This document shows, in pieces, positions 31,083 through 44,000 of a stretch of 64,000 bases of DNA. The stretch comes from Styela clava. Its lineage: Eukaryota > Chordata > Ascidiacea > Stolidobranchia > Styelidae. The stretch is taken from the NCBI RefSeq assembly GCF_964204865.1, contig NC_135262.1:5456001-5520000 (forward strand), in the 5' to 3' direction. The notes under the pieces are model-generated. The model was not told where the DNA came from. It searched no databases and worked only from the letters and a program-made list of their open reading frames with translations. Position numbers and translations under genes: made by a program. Each line of letters starts with the position of its first letter. The first letter of the stretch is position 1.

Positions 31083-31194
31083 GGGACCTCCAGAAGTATG
31101 TGCACCAAGATGGCATACAGTCTGAACATAGTATGTGTACCCGGTTAGGGTTCAGGTTGTGCGCCATCTTGATGCACATACTTCGGAAGCACCC
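31083..31194. mobile_element. Short palindromic member of MITE family A (112 bp)
   Basis: GGGACCTCCAGAAGTATGTG at the left and CACATACTTCGGAAGCACCC at the right. Inner arms CACCAAGATGGC and GCGCCATCTTGATG can fold into one hairpin, with a loop holding AGTATGTGTACCCGGTTAGG. A second copy of this short form is at 41060-41168. Confidence 0.78.
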
Positions 31195-32063
31195 GCTGCT
31201 GATGCAAGTATAATGGTAGCCGACAATATCGCCAAGCGCAATAAGTGTTTCGTACCAAACTCCAAGCGTGAATTAATCAGAATGCTATATCAGTGCTCAT
31301 TAACAAGTACAGCCTTCTGTTATCTTCTGCGGAGTCAAGGTGGCCCACAAGTCAAACAATTGTCCTGTTCTTCGATAGCCTGGACAAAAGAAGCTCGAGA
31401 AATTATTAATTCACTTAAAAGTTTCAAATTTGCAAAGTCTCCCTGTTAAAACTTACTTTATCCGTTTAGAAGATGTTCATAGTAAAGTCGCAATATCAGG
31501 GAAATACCGGATATATTGGAAAAAAATCCTTGAAATACAAAGGTGTCCAAGTTTGGAGTTTATATGGAGTTTATACCCAACACTTAGTCGTGAATCAACT
31601 CAAAATACCTGTTCGATTAGTTTCGAGTGTGTAAAACTATTCACTGAACTTCCAAATTCATCTTCTTATTAGAGTTCAAAAGTTTGACCAGACCATTCCT
31701 AGTTCTGGTACGTAAAACCACAGGCAGACGACACAGGTTCAGATTTCTATCTTAGCGCCAGTTTAGGGATCACAAGCCATACTTACATGATGTACAAACC
31801 AGAAGTTCTGCATATGACTATTTTGAATAAAACAATCGCCTATTTGCAAATTGAAAAGCTAGCTATTTTACACAAAAAATATCCCAGTTTCTTCTACATT
31901 CATCATACAAGTTTACTTCGTAGAATTTACTTCTGAAACTATACATATGAATAACATAATACTAGAATTAAATTGCACAAAAAATAGACAAATCAAACAA
32001 AGCATCACAAATCAAAAAAACAATGCATTGGGGTAAGACAGGGGGTCAGCTCATAGAGCGAAA

Positions 32064-35000
32064 CTATTCCTCATTTTGTTTTTTAGATTTCAACATTTGC
32101 AAAAGTTTATTCCTCTCGGTTTCCGCTTCTTCCAGTGAAATTTCTGTTGGTTGAGGCCCCAGGGTCGTGTAACCGGGACCCATTTTTGATTCCTGTGACC
32201 CAGATGAAGTGGAATCATTTGCTGTTTCATCTGGTTGTGGCCTCATAGTTTCTGGATCAACTTGCATTGCTTCAGTTTCATTCAAGCTTGGATGGTTTTC
32301 ATCTTGCAACTAAAAGCAAAAAAAAATGATATTAACCAGACTTTCAGTTCCTATCCATAAACTGGGTGTAAAAGTACATTCCAGCCAGAGAGTAAAAGAG
32401 TTATTCAATAACATTCATTTTTACTGCTGTTTCACTTTTATGGCTAAATTTACCCTCGGGCTAATGAGACGCCTTTCATGAACGAGGGAATTCAGAAATA
32501 ATCCTTGGAAGATCAAAACTTGTATACCCATAAAGTTGTCATAGTCCTGTAGTATTTCAATCGAGGAAAAAAACTATCAGTATTCGGAAAGGTTAAACTT
32601 ATATGACATCCACAGAAACTTTATCATCACTATATTCTGATAGAGAACATACCACCGAAGCACCAGTAATATCATCCTGACTGTCCATTTGTTCCTCAGC
32701 ATTTGATGCTTCCGAACGACGTTTTTCTATTATTTCAATAGTTCTGACAATACCAGGACCTACAGCATAGTGACCATCAGGTTCCTTACACAATTCAATC
32801 TTGTCAGTTATTTGATTATAACGAAAAACATGACCTGTAATGATACCAACGGTAAATAGTAAGCTTGTAAAAAAGACAAAATCACTAAACTTGCAGGCTT
32901 TCGATAGTAATAGGAGACTGTATCCATGACAACCAGTAATTTGCATTATATCCTTTTACCAATTGAATGATGTAAATTTTTGGTACTCCCGTAGTACTAC
33001 CAGGTTAGGGTTAGGCCATAATTTTGTTCCGATTTTTCTTATTTCAATTTTATTACGAGTTAGGGGACTGTCTGTGTTAGTCAAATGAATATACCATAGG
33101 TTTCAGTCCCTTTACACAACTTGATGTAAAATAGGCAAACAAAATTACCTCCATATTGGTACACAGTACACACACTTCTGGAACGCCTAATTTTGCATCA
33201 ATAAAGTTAGCAGGAAGTCTTAAAAAATACCCTGTACCAAACCCATTCAAATTTACTCCAAAACATCAAAGAAACAAGCTAATCTTAGAAAAAATTCCAT
33301 GTGAAACAATATGACAATAACTGACATTTTAGCTGAGGTGATATATTTTAATCATACCTGGCAAAAGTGGTAGTTTGCAGTGCTTTTCATGGAAGAGCCC
33401 GATATCTCGACCAAACTGTTCATAAAACGCTCCACCAAGTTGAAATAATTCAGGATGATTTACAGAATAATCCCATACACTTTCTTTCCCAGTCATTTCC
33501 GCCATTTTGGAAACGGCTGAAAGAGCTGTATCAATACTTGCATTTGTCATAGTTGTATATCTGTGAAATAATGTAGTAACCAGTATTTGGACTGGTGTTG
33601 CAAATCATATTACAGAACCTTAATGGTAAATTTTTATCCTAATTTTGCATAATAAATTGTCATATATACCATAAATCCAGAACTCCACCAATATCACAAA
33701 ATTTCTCTTGAAAAACACAGCAATAATTTGCTTGAAAATAATAATAAAAATTCCACTACCTTGGTGATTGTTGATTTTTTGTTGATTGTAGCAAATGAAC
33801 AAAAGTATGCAAAGTATCTTGATCTTGTGTGTCATCCCTAGCATCAGTTTTAATGGCATCCCTCAATAACCCTCTACGCCTAGGAATGCTAGGCATTTCA
33901 TTATTGTCCGTTTCAGAAGTTTTATTTTCTCGTTTTATTTCAACGGTAACTCTGTCTCCGTTTCTCAATCCAAGAGGTACTTTACCCTTCACAGGTTCGA
34001 GCAGTTTCGGAGGAAATCCAAGTTTTAATATTTGCCTGTTAAAAGAAATTCACTAAATTGATACCTATGTTAGCATCAAATTTACTTTTATATGAATAGC
34101 TTTATATAAATAAAGGGACCCACGTAGTATATATACCAGGTCAGGGCTAGGCCGTAGTTTTATTCCAATTTTCCTTATTTTAGTTTTATCACAAGTTCGG
34201 GGACTGTCTGTGTTAGCAAAGTGAATAATCCCCTGTCATATTGGCTTCAGTTCCTTTACATAACTTGATGTAAAGTAGGCGAACAAAATTGGTTACCTCC
34301 ATATTGGTGCACATACTTCTGGAGCGCCTAAATAAGTATTTGCCAGAAATACATGGAAAATAACTATGCAAGCGACACTTTTTAAGGTTGTATCAATATG
34401 CAGTGCAAGTATGAATAAACCATGCGATTCAAGTCAGTATCGCTCATTTACTCCATTATCAGTAGGATCACTGTTTGTTTAAAACCTTCAAAACTGGATT
34501 TAAAGCAAAACCTTATTTGAAGCAAAGAAGCAATATATACTTTGTGAAAAAATTTCAACCTTCAAAAATCTAAATCTGGCATTATTATAAAAAGACATTT
34601 TAGATTCTCGTAGTTGTCATGGATTGAATATTTCACGTGACATACAAGTCACCACATAACAAACTTTTTTGCCCAATTTCATTCATTTTTATCCTAAATA
34701 ACTCAGCCAGTGCACGATAGTTTTGGTGAAAAGTAGTCAGATTCAGACACAATTATTATTTCACTAACCTTGACAGAGAAACTCCAAAGTATTTTTGCAC
34801 AGTGTTTTGCAGGTCAGTATAATCCATGTCAGAATCTATTGCTAGAGTTTCTTGTCTTCCATCAGAAGTTGAAATCCGAATTTTAATTGTTCCATCATCT
34901 GTGTGACCTGAAATCAACATGCTATCTTTTACATAAGGAAAAAAACTGGCGGTTTGAATATTCGAAGTATTCAAGAGATATATGTATGTACAATCCAATG

Positions 35001-38000
35001 GCTAGAATACCGTTTTCAATATTTTAAAAGATACACATTCGAATAAAGTATAATTCATAACTATGTCAGTAATTCTGGAGAAATTCTGAGTAAAAGACGT
35101 ATCAAAATAACATTGAAAGACTTTTTCCTGACCTGTTGTTTTCTGTTGTGAATCAACATCCGCTACTTTTCCAGATTTTGTGTCAGCTTTTATTTTTACA
35201 GTTAATGATGGCTCATCCAGGTGGAATATCTTCGGTGAATTCTCACAAAGTTTTGTTGACGTACTACCTAGCTTTGTTTTATTTTGTTGTATTTTTGTTT
35301 TGTTACGACTTGTCTTCAAAAAACTTGATGCTTCATTAGAAGAGGATTGATCAGCAGGAAAAATTCCGTCATTCAGTCCATATTGTGAGAGATTTGTTTC
35401 TAAAGATTCTAGAATTCCGTTTGTAATAGCATGGAAGTTTGGCTCATCAATGCTACAATACTTCTCAGCAATATCCTTTGCAATTTTTGTTTTATCAGAA
35501 TTTAGAGAAGAATCAACCTCACCAAAGAACCATGTAACCTGTAAAGACAAGTAAAATAAAATTCAATCATTATCAAAAGAGTTTAGGTTTATAAATTACA
35601 ATTATAAATAAGATATTGCTAAATTTTAAATAGCAAACGAATTCACACAATTGTTGGTTTAATAGCGCACAATGACACAAATGTATTGCTGTAACATTTT
35701 ATCTGACCAGAATACAATCGCTATTTTCATTGTAGTTGAATTACTGTACAATTTTGGTCAAAGATAACAACACAGAAATACATTCGTGCCAGTGCGCAAC
35801 AGACTCTTGATTATTTAGAGTAGCATCCAATGATATATCCTATGGGAGGTGATTCGCATGGGGTTTGAATCTCGAGATGTGTAATCTGTAACGCCAACAT
35901 TGATATGACTAACGATCCTTAATAATTTTATCAATATTTGTATGAAAACAAAAGTTTAAACCTTTTCTTCAATAGTTTTTTCTTGTATAGTTAAACGCAG
36001 CATAAATTGTCTAGGAATATTTTCATATTCCTTTCCTTCCCAAAAATGTTTGAAGCCACAGCATTGTCCTGGTACTTCAGTTGATGTAGGTGTAGGATCC
36101 CCATTCTCAAACATTACATTTCCAAGATTATTCACTCGTCTCAATCTCTTGACTCCACACCAACAACAAGGGAATTGATAAGGTACTAAACTAAAATAGG
36201 AAATTTGAAAGGTTAGTTTGATGTTTGGGTATTCTAGATGGGTTAGTATAATACTTATTATATGATGTATTGATACTAGGGTTGGGTATGGTTAACCGGT
36301 TAACAGATTTTAGATGGTTAACAGTTATGATTTATTTTAACCGTTTATTGACATCTCATGTATAAATCATCATTATGATGTAAAATTTCTTCAAAAATGA
36401 TTATGTCATCGCAAATTTATCTCCTGTGACGTTTAATTCAAAAGATTATCCTTGGTAAGGACCCAATAAATGTGAAAAACGAGAATATCGGTTGGAAACC
36501 GAAACCTTATCGATCGATAGTTAGGGGATCCCCCAAAACAGAAACTGCAGTTTCGATTCATCCGCTCTTGTAAATTGCGCACTGCGCATCGCACACACAC
36601 ACTCGGCGGGTCTCAAAATTCTCTCGCTTTACAAAAATCTAGATCACTATATCAATAATTGATTGATAACTCGCTAATTATACGACATAATTCGCCCAAA
36701 ATCAATAGGCTTCTGGTCCGAGATAAGATGAATGCACATGCAAAATCTGGAGCAGATTCAATCTCGCTTTCGTGAGATATGGCGTGCATCTAACAGACAT
36801 ACAGACAAATACCTATCAACATACTTATCGATTAAAATCGATAAGTAATAATTGAAATACCAAGATTGCTGATTATGAAAACTTGACAATGATAAATCCA
36901 GTTTTCGGGTCAAAATATATTGTTCACGATTTTATTGCAAAATCATATATTCAATGTCACCCAACAAGTGCGCAGTTGATGCTGTTTTTCATTATAATAT
37001 ATTCCTGAGTAGAATTTGCATGCCGAACACTGAAAATTTGTCACATAAATGACATTTAATAACGGATTCAGGTTTTACTAAAATATGTTCCATATGTCTG
37101 AAGCACACTGCATATCTCTTGCAGCAGAGCGATCATGAAACTATCTCCATTTGTGAATAATTTTGAACGATACCAGGATAAGACCACCCGAAAATGCTTT
37201 GTAACCATTTGTAACCAGCTAATTCGGTATTGCATACCCAATTTACTACATTCTGGGTGAGATGGTGGTCATGAGATTTTAATTCAGGATTTTAACCTGC
37301 AATGCCATCATAGTTAGGTATGATGCAAGTAATGGGTATTCAACAATAACGGATGAGCTTATGTAACTGAGCTTATTAAAATTATAAATCACTTACCAGT
37401 CTTTTAAAGCATCATATCTACACAATAGTTCAGCCATTGGAAAATTGTAAGTGACATTCTCACGAGGTTTTCCATGAGTACTTCTCATGACTTCAAATAA
37501 ATATCCACCCGGTTTCAAACCATCATCGTCTACATTACAGAGACTCAACGCATTACACACCTAAATGAATGAAAACACTTATGTAATAATTTGAGATTTG
37601 GAACTCAAGTTGAAGCGCATCAAATCACAAATAAAAAATTGTTTGATGAAATCAAAGTGAAAATGAAAAAAATTATTCAATACTTGTACGTACTTCTGTG
37701 CGTACCTACTTCTGTACTTTTTGTGCCTTCAATTACAAGAAAGCCTATGGTAAATTGAGGTGAGGCGCGTCGTTTTACCCAGTTATTAGTACCTGGCCCT
37801 CCTGTATTAAAGTTTGCACACCCCTGCTCCAGAATATGCTCCAAACAAATGACATGAGTTATTGTTTTTTGGTCAAACTCTACATGCCAACCATTAAATC
37901 AGGGATAAAGGATTACATCTTACCAAGCATTGAAAAATTTTATTATTCTGTGATGCATGTTTCGTTCTTTCAATTGCGACATCAGGATGGAGTCCAACAA

Positions 38001-41000
38001 ATCCAACACGTTTGTAAACATAGAAATGCATATCTGATACTAATTTTGCTGTGATAGAATGACTCTCCAGGAATATTTTTTCCATGGCTGACACCAGACG
38101 TAGCAAGTAACTAAATAAAACATGTAATAGAAATTAAAAATAAAGAATTTGGGAACATAATTCGAATTTGAGAAAAGATGATTTATCAAAATAATAGGAT
38201 CTCCTCACTTGTGTATCAGTGAGAGCTTTTTTCGGAGTGAAGCACCATATATTATGAGGGGGAAATGGCCTTGTGGGTTAGTTCAAAATAAAAACACCTA
38301 CCCAGTTTGTAGAGGTTTCCCTCCTGCTACTGTTAAACTTCCATCTTCATTGAATGTTAGATACCTTGCACCTTGATTTGTATCGATTCCCCAAATATTG
38401 GGCAGTAATGATGAAGGAATAGCCGGTAGCGATCTGCCAGCAACACCAACCAATGGAACAAAGTGATTATGGCTAGCTCCACTCCAAGCTACACATAATG
38501 GCAGATTTTCTCGACACTGACTTGGTTCGACTAAAGCAGGCACAAATATTGCAGTATAATCTGCAACATTTTTCATCCCCTGGAAAAAGATAGAATGATA
38601 AACAAACGTAGGGCAGGAATTTTGTTGCTCTTAGATAGGAAATACAAAAATACTACATTGTTTTCAGAAAAGTTTTACTAATATTGCTCACCTATATAGT
38701 AATATAAACTGTAAATTATAATGTGATCAAACTGCGCTAAAGTGCGAGTTGCCCCCATCGTTTGCTAAACACCACTGCCCAAGTATCTAAAACAGGGGTT
38801 CTCAAACAGTGGGCGCGCCCCACAAAAGGAGCGTAGATACTTTTTGAGGAAGCGTGGACCTAAATGAATATAATTGTTAGATTTGATCTTGTTCGCCTCA
38901 TTTTGGATATTTACGTTTCTTTATTTTTGAAATTTACGTCACATCCACGTGTTTTAATGTATCTTTTGAATAAAACATACTTTCGCCTTACTATCTGTTA
39001 ACTAAAACATTTCCTACGTTTTGTCATAGTCATACATGACAATGAATCAAAAAACAATAAATCATATTAAACTACCAACCTCCAGTGAGTCAAGCAATAC
39101 AATAGGTCTTTTTAAAACATTAGCAAGAGCAAATATATGAATATTCCCAAGTCCTATGTTGAAACCTTCAGGAGATGTGTGATATGGATCAGCTTCCTCA
39201 ATGATCATTCGCCAATCATTCTTATCAATGAAATCTTGAAACATAATCTGATAAAATATGATAAAACACAGTCATTTGATAAGTAAGCATAAAAAAGAAC
39301 TGTTTATAGCTTGGAAAAAGGGATTTACATTGGTGTGTCTTTATGCTGCAGGAGGGAAAAGTGTTGAGCTGCTTGATGGCGAATTGAATATTAAAATGTT
39401 CAAATCATTATTTGAATTACGTTTTTTTGCAAACATTATCCGAAAACACAATAAGATCTGTAGCACACTTGCAAGACGTATAAGCGTACGTTGGACAATT
39501 TTGACAGGTGTAGTATAGTCGGGAAAAAGTTTACAATGTTCTCTGACAACATATTCAATGATGGAATAAATTTCAATTCAGACTCCAGCTTTGAAATTCT
39601 GGCAAAATCAAAATTTTTTAATAAAAACTTTGAAATGTTCAAGCTTTCTTTAATAAACTGTTTGAAACGCTTGGTCAATTTTTTGTGATAACTGTTGAAA
39701 ATTTACCCACTATTTAATTACGACTAAGATTCCTGACTCAAAATTTAATAAAAACATGTCACACTAGGACAATCAACTAGATCAGATATCTTGCAGTTCA
39801 CATAAACATAATATATCAAAGTTAATACACAGCACAAGAAAAAACCTACTTGATAAGTTTGCAAGTTTTTTTCTAGATGATGTACAAGATTATCACGCAA
39901 TGCATGCCAAAATATTTCCCGTCCTGTCGTAGCTCGAGACAATGCATGAACAAGACAATGCCCATCTCCATCAGCATGAACAGGTATGAGACGTTCCTCT
40001 CCTTCGTGATATTCTTTGATAATATCTGGTAAAGTGAAGAATATTTTGCTATCCTATAGCTATATGATAATCAAACTATTAATTTAATTTTCATTATGTA
40101 ACACAGCGGTTTCCAAATGGGGCCGAGTGTGAACTGAGTGATAAGTGTAACCGTTATGACGTTATGTTGACATTGCCTTTATTCTTTAGGCCTACATGTT
40201 TACAAACTTTAAACAGCATAAAATAGAGTGGATTTTACATTTTATCAGATTTATTATGGCGAACCACCGCCTCTTGTCCGGTTACCACTTCACCTCTGGT
40301 ATGGGGTTAGTTAGTTATTTGTTTCAGATGATGGACTTGATGGTGGAGGAAACCGTAACCAACCAGCGGTTACATGAACAACCCTGCGGTGGCGTGGGAA
40401 CCGCTGATGTAAACATTTAAAATTCCTGATTTACTGACATTTCATAAAGCAGTGAGAATAAAAATAGGAAAAGGGTCCCTAAATCCTGAATCCAAGCCAT
40501 GAGCCATTCGATTCAGGTCTGAGTCTCAGCAAATTTTAAATTTCTAGCCCAAGTTAAGTCAAGTCTCTGTTCCAAATCACCAGGTAAAGATTTCATCAAA
40601 ATGTGAGCCGCATATCAATCGCATAAACATGTATATTTCAGCAACGAATGGTATTTTTTTTTTTTTTTCACGATACATCATTTAATAAATAGTGTGATGT
40701 GTGATAAATCGTATTCCACTAAGCGGTCTTACTACTTACTGAATACAGCGCGAAACACCGCAAAGAGCGCAAAACAGAGGGAAACAGCGCAAAACAGTGT
40801 GGAAACAGCGCAAAACAGCGCGAAAGAGCGCAAAACAGAGGGAAACAGTGTGAAGCAGAAAAAAATTTTGCAATGAGTTCGGGGCACCTTGTTTTGAGTT
40901 GGAGTATCACGGCAGCAAATTAAAAACACAAACCAACGTATGTAGCCAGTAATGCTGTAATGGCAGGTCTGCCCCTGCTGGTGACACATTTTGGGTACCA

Positions 41001-44000
41001 TAATTCAGAACATTTTCCATATGGATATGGTTGGCTTTAGGGTTAGGGTTAGGTAAAAAGGGACCTCCAGAAGTATGTGCACCAAGATGGCACACAACCT
41101 GAAAATAGTATGTGTGTGTAGCGGATTCAGGTTGTGCAACATATTGCTGCACATACTTCTGGAGCACCAAAAAGGTGGATAAAATTTCGCATGATGACCT
41201 ATAATCCGGTACATAACCTTGTAAATATGCCGGAAATAGCGCCATAAAACCATAGCGAGAGGCGCCGTGGTTCTTTCGTGGCAGGAGGTGGTAATGACTG
41301 CGTCTCCTGTTTTGCGCTGTTTTGCGCTCTTTGCGGTGTTTCGCGCTGTATTCAGTAAGTAGTAAGACCCCATATACATGTATATTTCAGCAACAAATGG
41401 TAATTATTTTTTTTTTTTCACGATACATCATTTAATAAATGGTGTGATGTGTGATAAATCGTATTCCACTAAGACAATTCTTCTATTTTGAAGACTAGCA
41501 CAATTTTTTTCCAAATCTCGCTAACAAATAATCAAGGTAGAGTCGAGCCATCCTATTCCATGTCAGATTTCAAAATTTCTGATTTATAGTCTTTCAAATT
41601 TTAAATTCTATTTTACGAAGAAAATAATACAAAGCAAAAGAGCAAAGATACAGCATGTATTTTACAATCTTACCTAACAGACCATTCAAATACTCGACAC
41701 TGCCAGATTGATCCTTCCCATAACCAGTTATATTGATATGTTCTGGTGAGATAAGAAATGCACGATGGCTCAATAATCTTCCACAATCTGCAGTTTCTCC
41801 GTGACCAAGTTCAAGTAACAGCTTAGGGCTGCACAGGAATAATTAAGGTATTTATGATGTTGAAATCAGCGAAAACGATGCAGCTTTTGCAACTGATTGA
41901 TGAGAATTGGAAAAATTGACTAAATATCTTTTGATATAAATAGAGTAATTAAAAAATTCATACAGAATCGTTACTTAAAATGAATAAGCTATTAATTTTC
42001 TTCTTGTGCATGAGGGAAGCTGAAAAAAAAAGCCGGTAGGCGCCCAGTATCACTGCTGATACATGAAGCGGCATGCACTTCAGTCAACCGCGCAAAATTG
42101 CATCTATAGCGACAGCGTAGTACAATGTGACAGTGACCAGGATACCAAAACTGCCAGTTTATTTTGAGTGCTGTAGCTGCAACCCTCATAGGTATCATCC
42201 TTGAGTGAGTGGTATACTGCGGCTAATAATAAATATTGTATGATAAAATTCCCATGACTTCCCCAGTTCATGGATTATCAATAAAAAAACATATGGGCTG
42301 TTTTGGAACCTGACACAAAACAACATACTACAACCAGAAACCCTTGAAAGATATTTGACAATAACAATAATGCATAATACCGTAAATCATGGTGCAATCA
42401 TTTCAATTTGGCACTCGAGAAACAAACTTGGCTGAACAAGACAAAATCGAAACATACTTTCCAGCTTTATCCATTCCATATCGGGTGAATAGAGGAGACA
42501 ACAATTTACAGTGATAATTGGATAAACCTTGAACTTTAATAGAATCACTTCCTTTCTTGGGCAATTTTGCATCCCAGACGATCGATTTCAACTGAAGTAT
42601 AGAAAATTAAATCAGATATGTTCAAAATGAATAAAATATTACACTATTAAGTTGCAAATAAGCTGAGTTTTAAACTAAAAAAAAGTTGCCAAACTAAGGG
42701 GCTTATACGCACATAACTCCAATCGCACTCAAACAAAATGACATCATGGTCTTTTAATTCTAATAGCTCCAACTCGAACCATGCTAAGTGCTGACGATAA
42801 AAGTCCGCTTATATGTAAATTTTCATAAATAAACAGTTTTAGGGCCGTTTTTTCGGGGTTGGCTTAAATGTGAGATCAGCTTATATGCGAGGATATACAG
42901 TAAGATATATTTAAAATAAGTTATATTTCTGAATTGAAAATTGTTGATTTTAGAAATAGGTTATACAGTATATCTTACTTTCCTGAATATTTGAAATTTT
43001 TCAATTTTGAATAGATTTTATGAAATGTTAAAAATCAATTCTGAAAAATTAACATCTGATGTGTAGACTGAAAACAAGTTCATTAATAATGACCATAGAA
43101 AAACCAATAAAAACAATGTTTATTTTAACTCATGTTTGAAATTTCCGAAAATATTACTACAGAATGTGTTCGATAAGTAATATATTAATCATTTTATTAT
43201 TTTTGAATTCACCCATTCATTTTGTGCAGTGATTCAACAAAGATGAACCCTTTGTTATGCACACAATTCAATAATTAAATTCAAAAATTAGTATATTTAA
43301 TGGGATTTCCATGTAATATGTCAATAAAGCTTTTCAATTAGATATTATCAATAAATAGGCTTTGTGTAGGATGAAAATCACTAAATGTGACTAAGTTAAT
43401 TTATTAAAATATATTCATCAAAATTAATATAGTCGATAAGTCACTATTCAAATTCCACCTAGCCTGACTTGACTCACCACTTCTGTGAATGCTTCTTCCC
43501 CATCTGTGACCTCTATAATGTTGTGAAGGTCAACTTGTGAATGACTTTGGCCACAGTTTGAACATTCTATGACTCTCTTGTGAGCAGGAAAATAAAGTTT
43601 GCTCTAAAAAGAAATGAAAAATGGATTTTTGAATTCTGAAATCACTATAATGTTGAGTATTCACTTAATTGATATAGAAACCATTGTGAGTGAAATATTC
43701 TTAGGACAATAAAAGAGACTTTTATCGAGAAATATGACCTCTCAGCTATAAGCATTTTCGAATTTTAATTGAATGATTTTCAACTAAGTTGAAGCAACAG
43801 CTCGGTTACAGGCAGGGATGGCCAAAACCGAATAGTTCACTATTTCGAATACATTTTCGAATATGAAATTTCGAATACTTCGAAAATAAAATCCATTAAT
43901 TGAAGCTTATCTAAATGTATGTAGGAATTTCCATACAATAAGCAATGGAATAACTGCATCTACAAGTTACAACCTAGCTATATTACCAGGCATTTCATAT

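Larger units (their letters stand above)
29406..32063. other. Convergent spacer TTC4 / VCPIP1
   Basis: The 3' ends of both genes face this 2.66-kb stretch. It contains MITE copies at 29447-29656 and 31083-31194, AATAAA words at about 29884-29893 that could end TTC4, and a hAT-like remnant whose right end (CCCGCGGGCC, then GGTTTGGACCACCCTGG) lies at about 30838-30866. A 105-codon plus frame at 31135-31449 starts inside a MITE and has no recognised domain. Positions 31450-32063 show nothing further. Confidence 0.5.

Noticed and set aside
31135..31449. 104-codon plus-strand ORF
   Set aside because: Starts inside a palindromic MITE; the remainder has no recognised domain.
41036..41055. TTAGGGTTAGGG words (also within MITE family A)
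   Set aside because: Only two to three units, inside dispersed elements; not a telomere or interstitial telomeric array.
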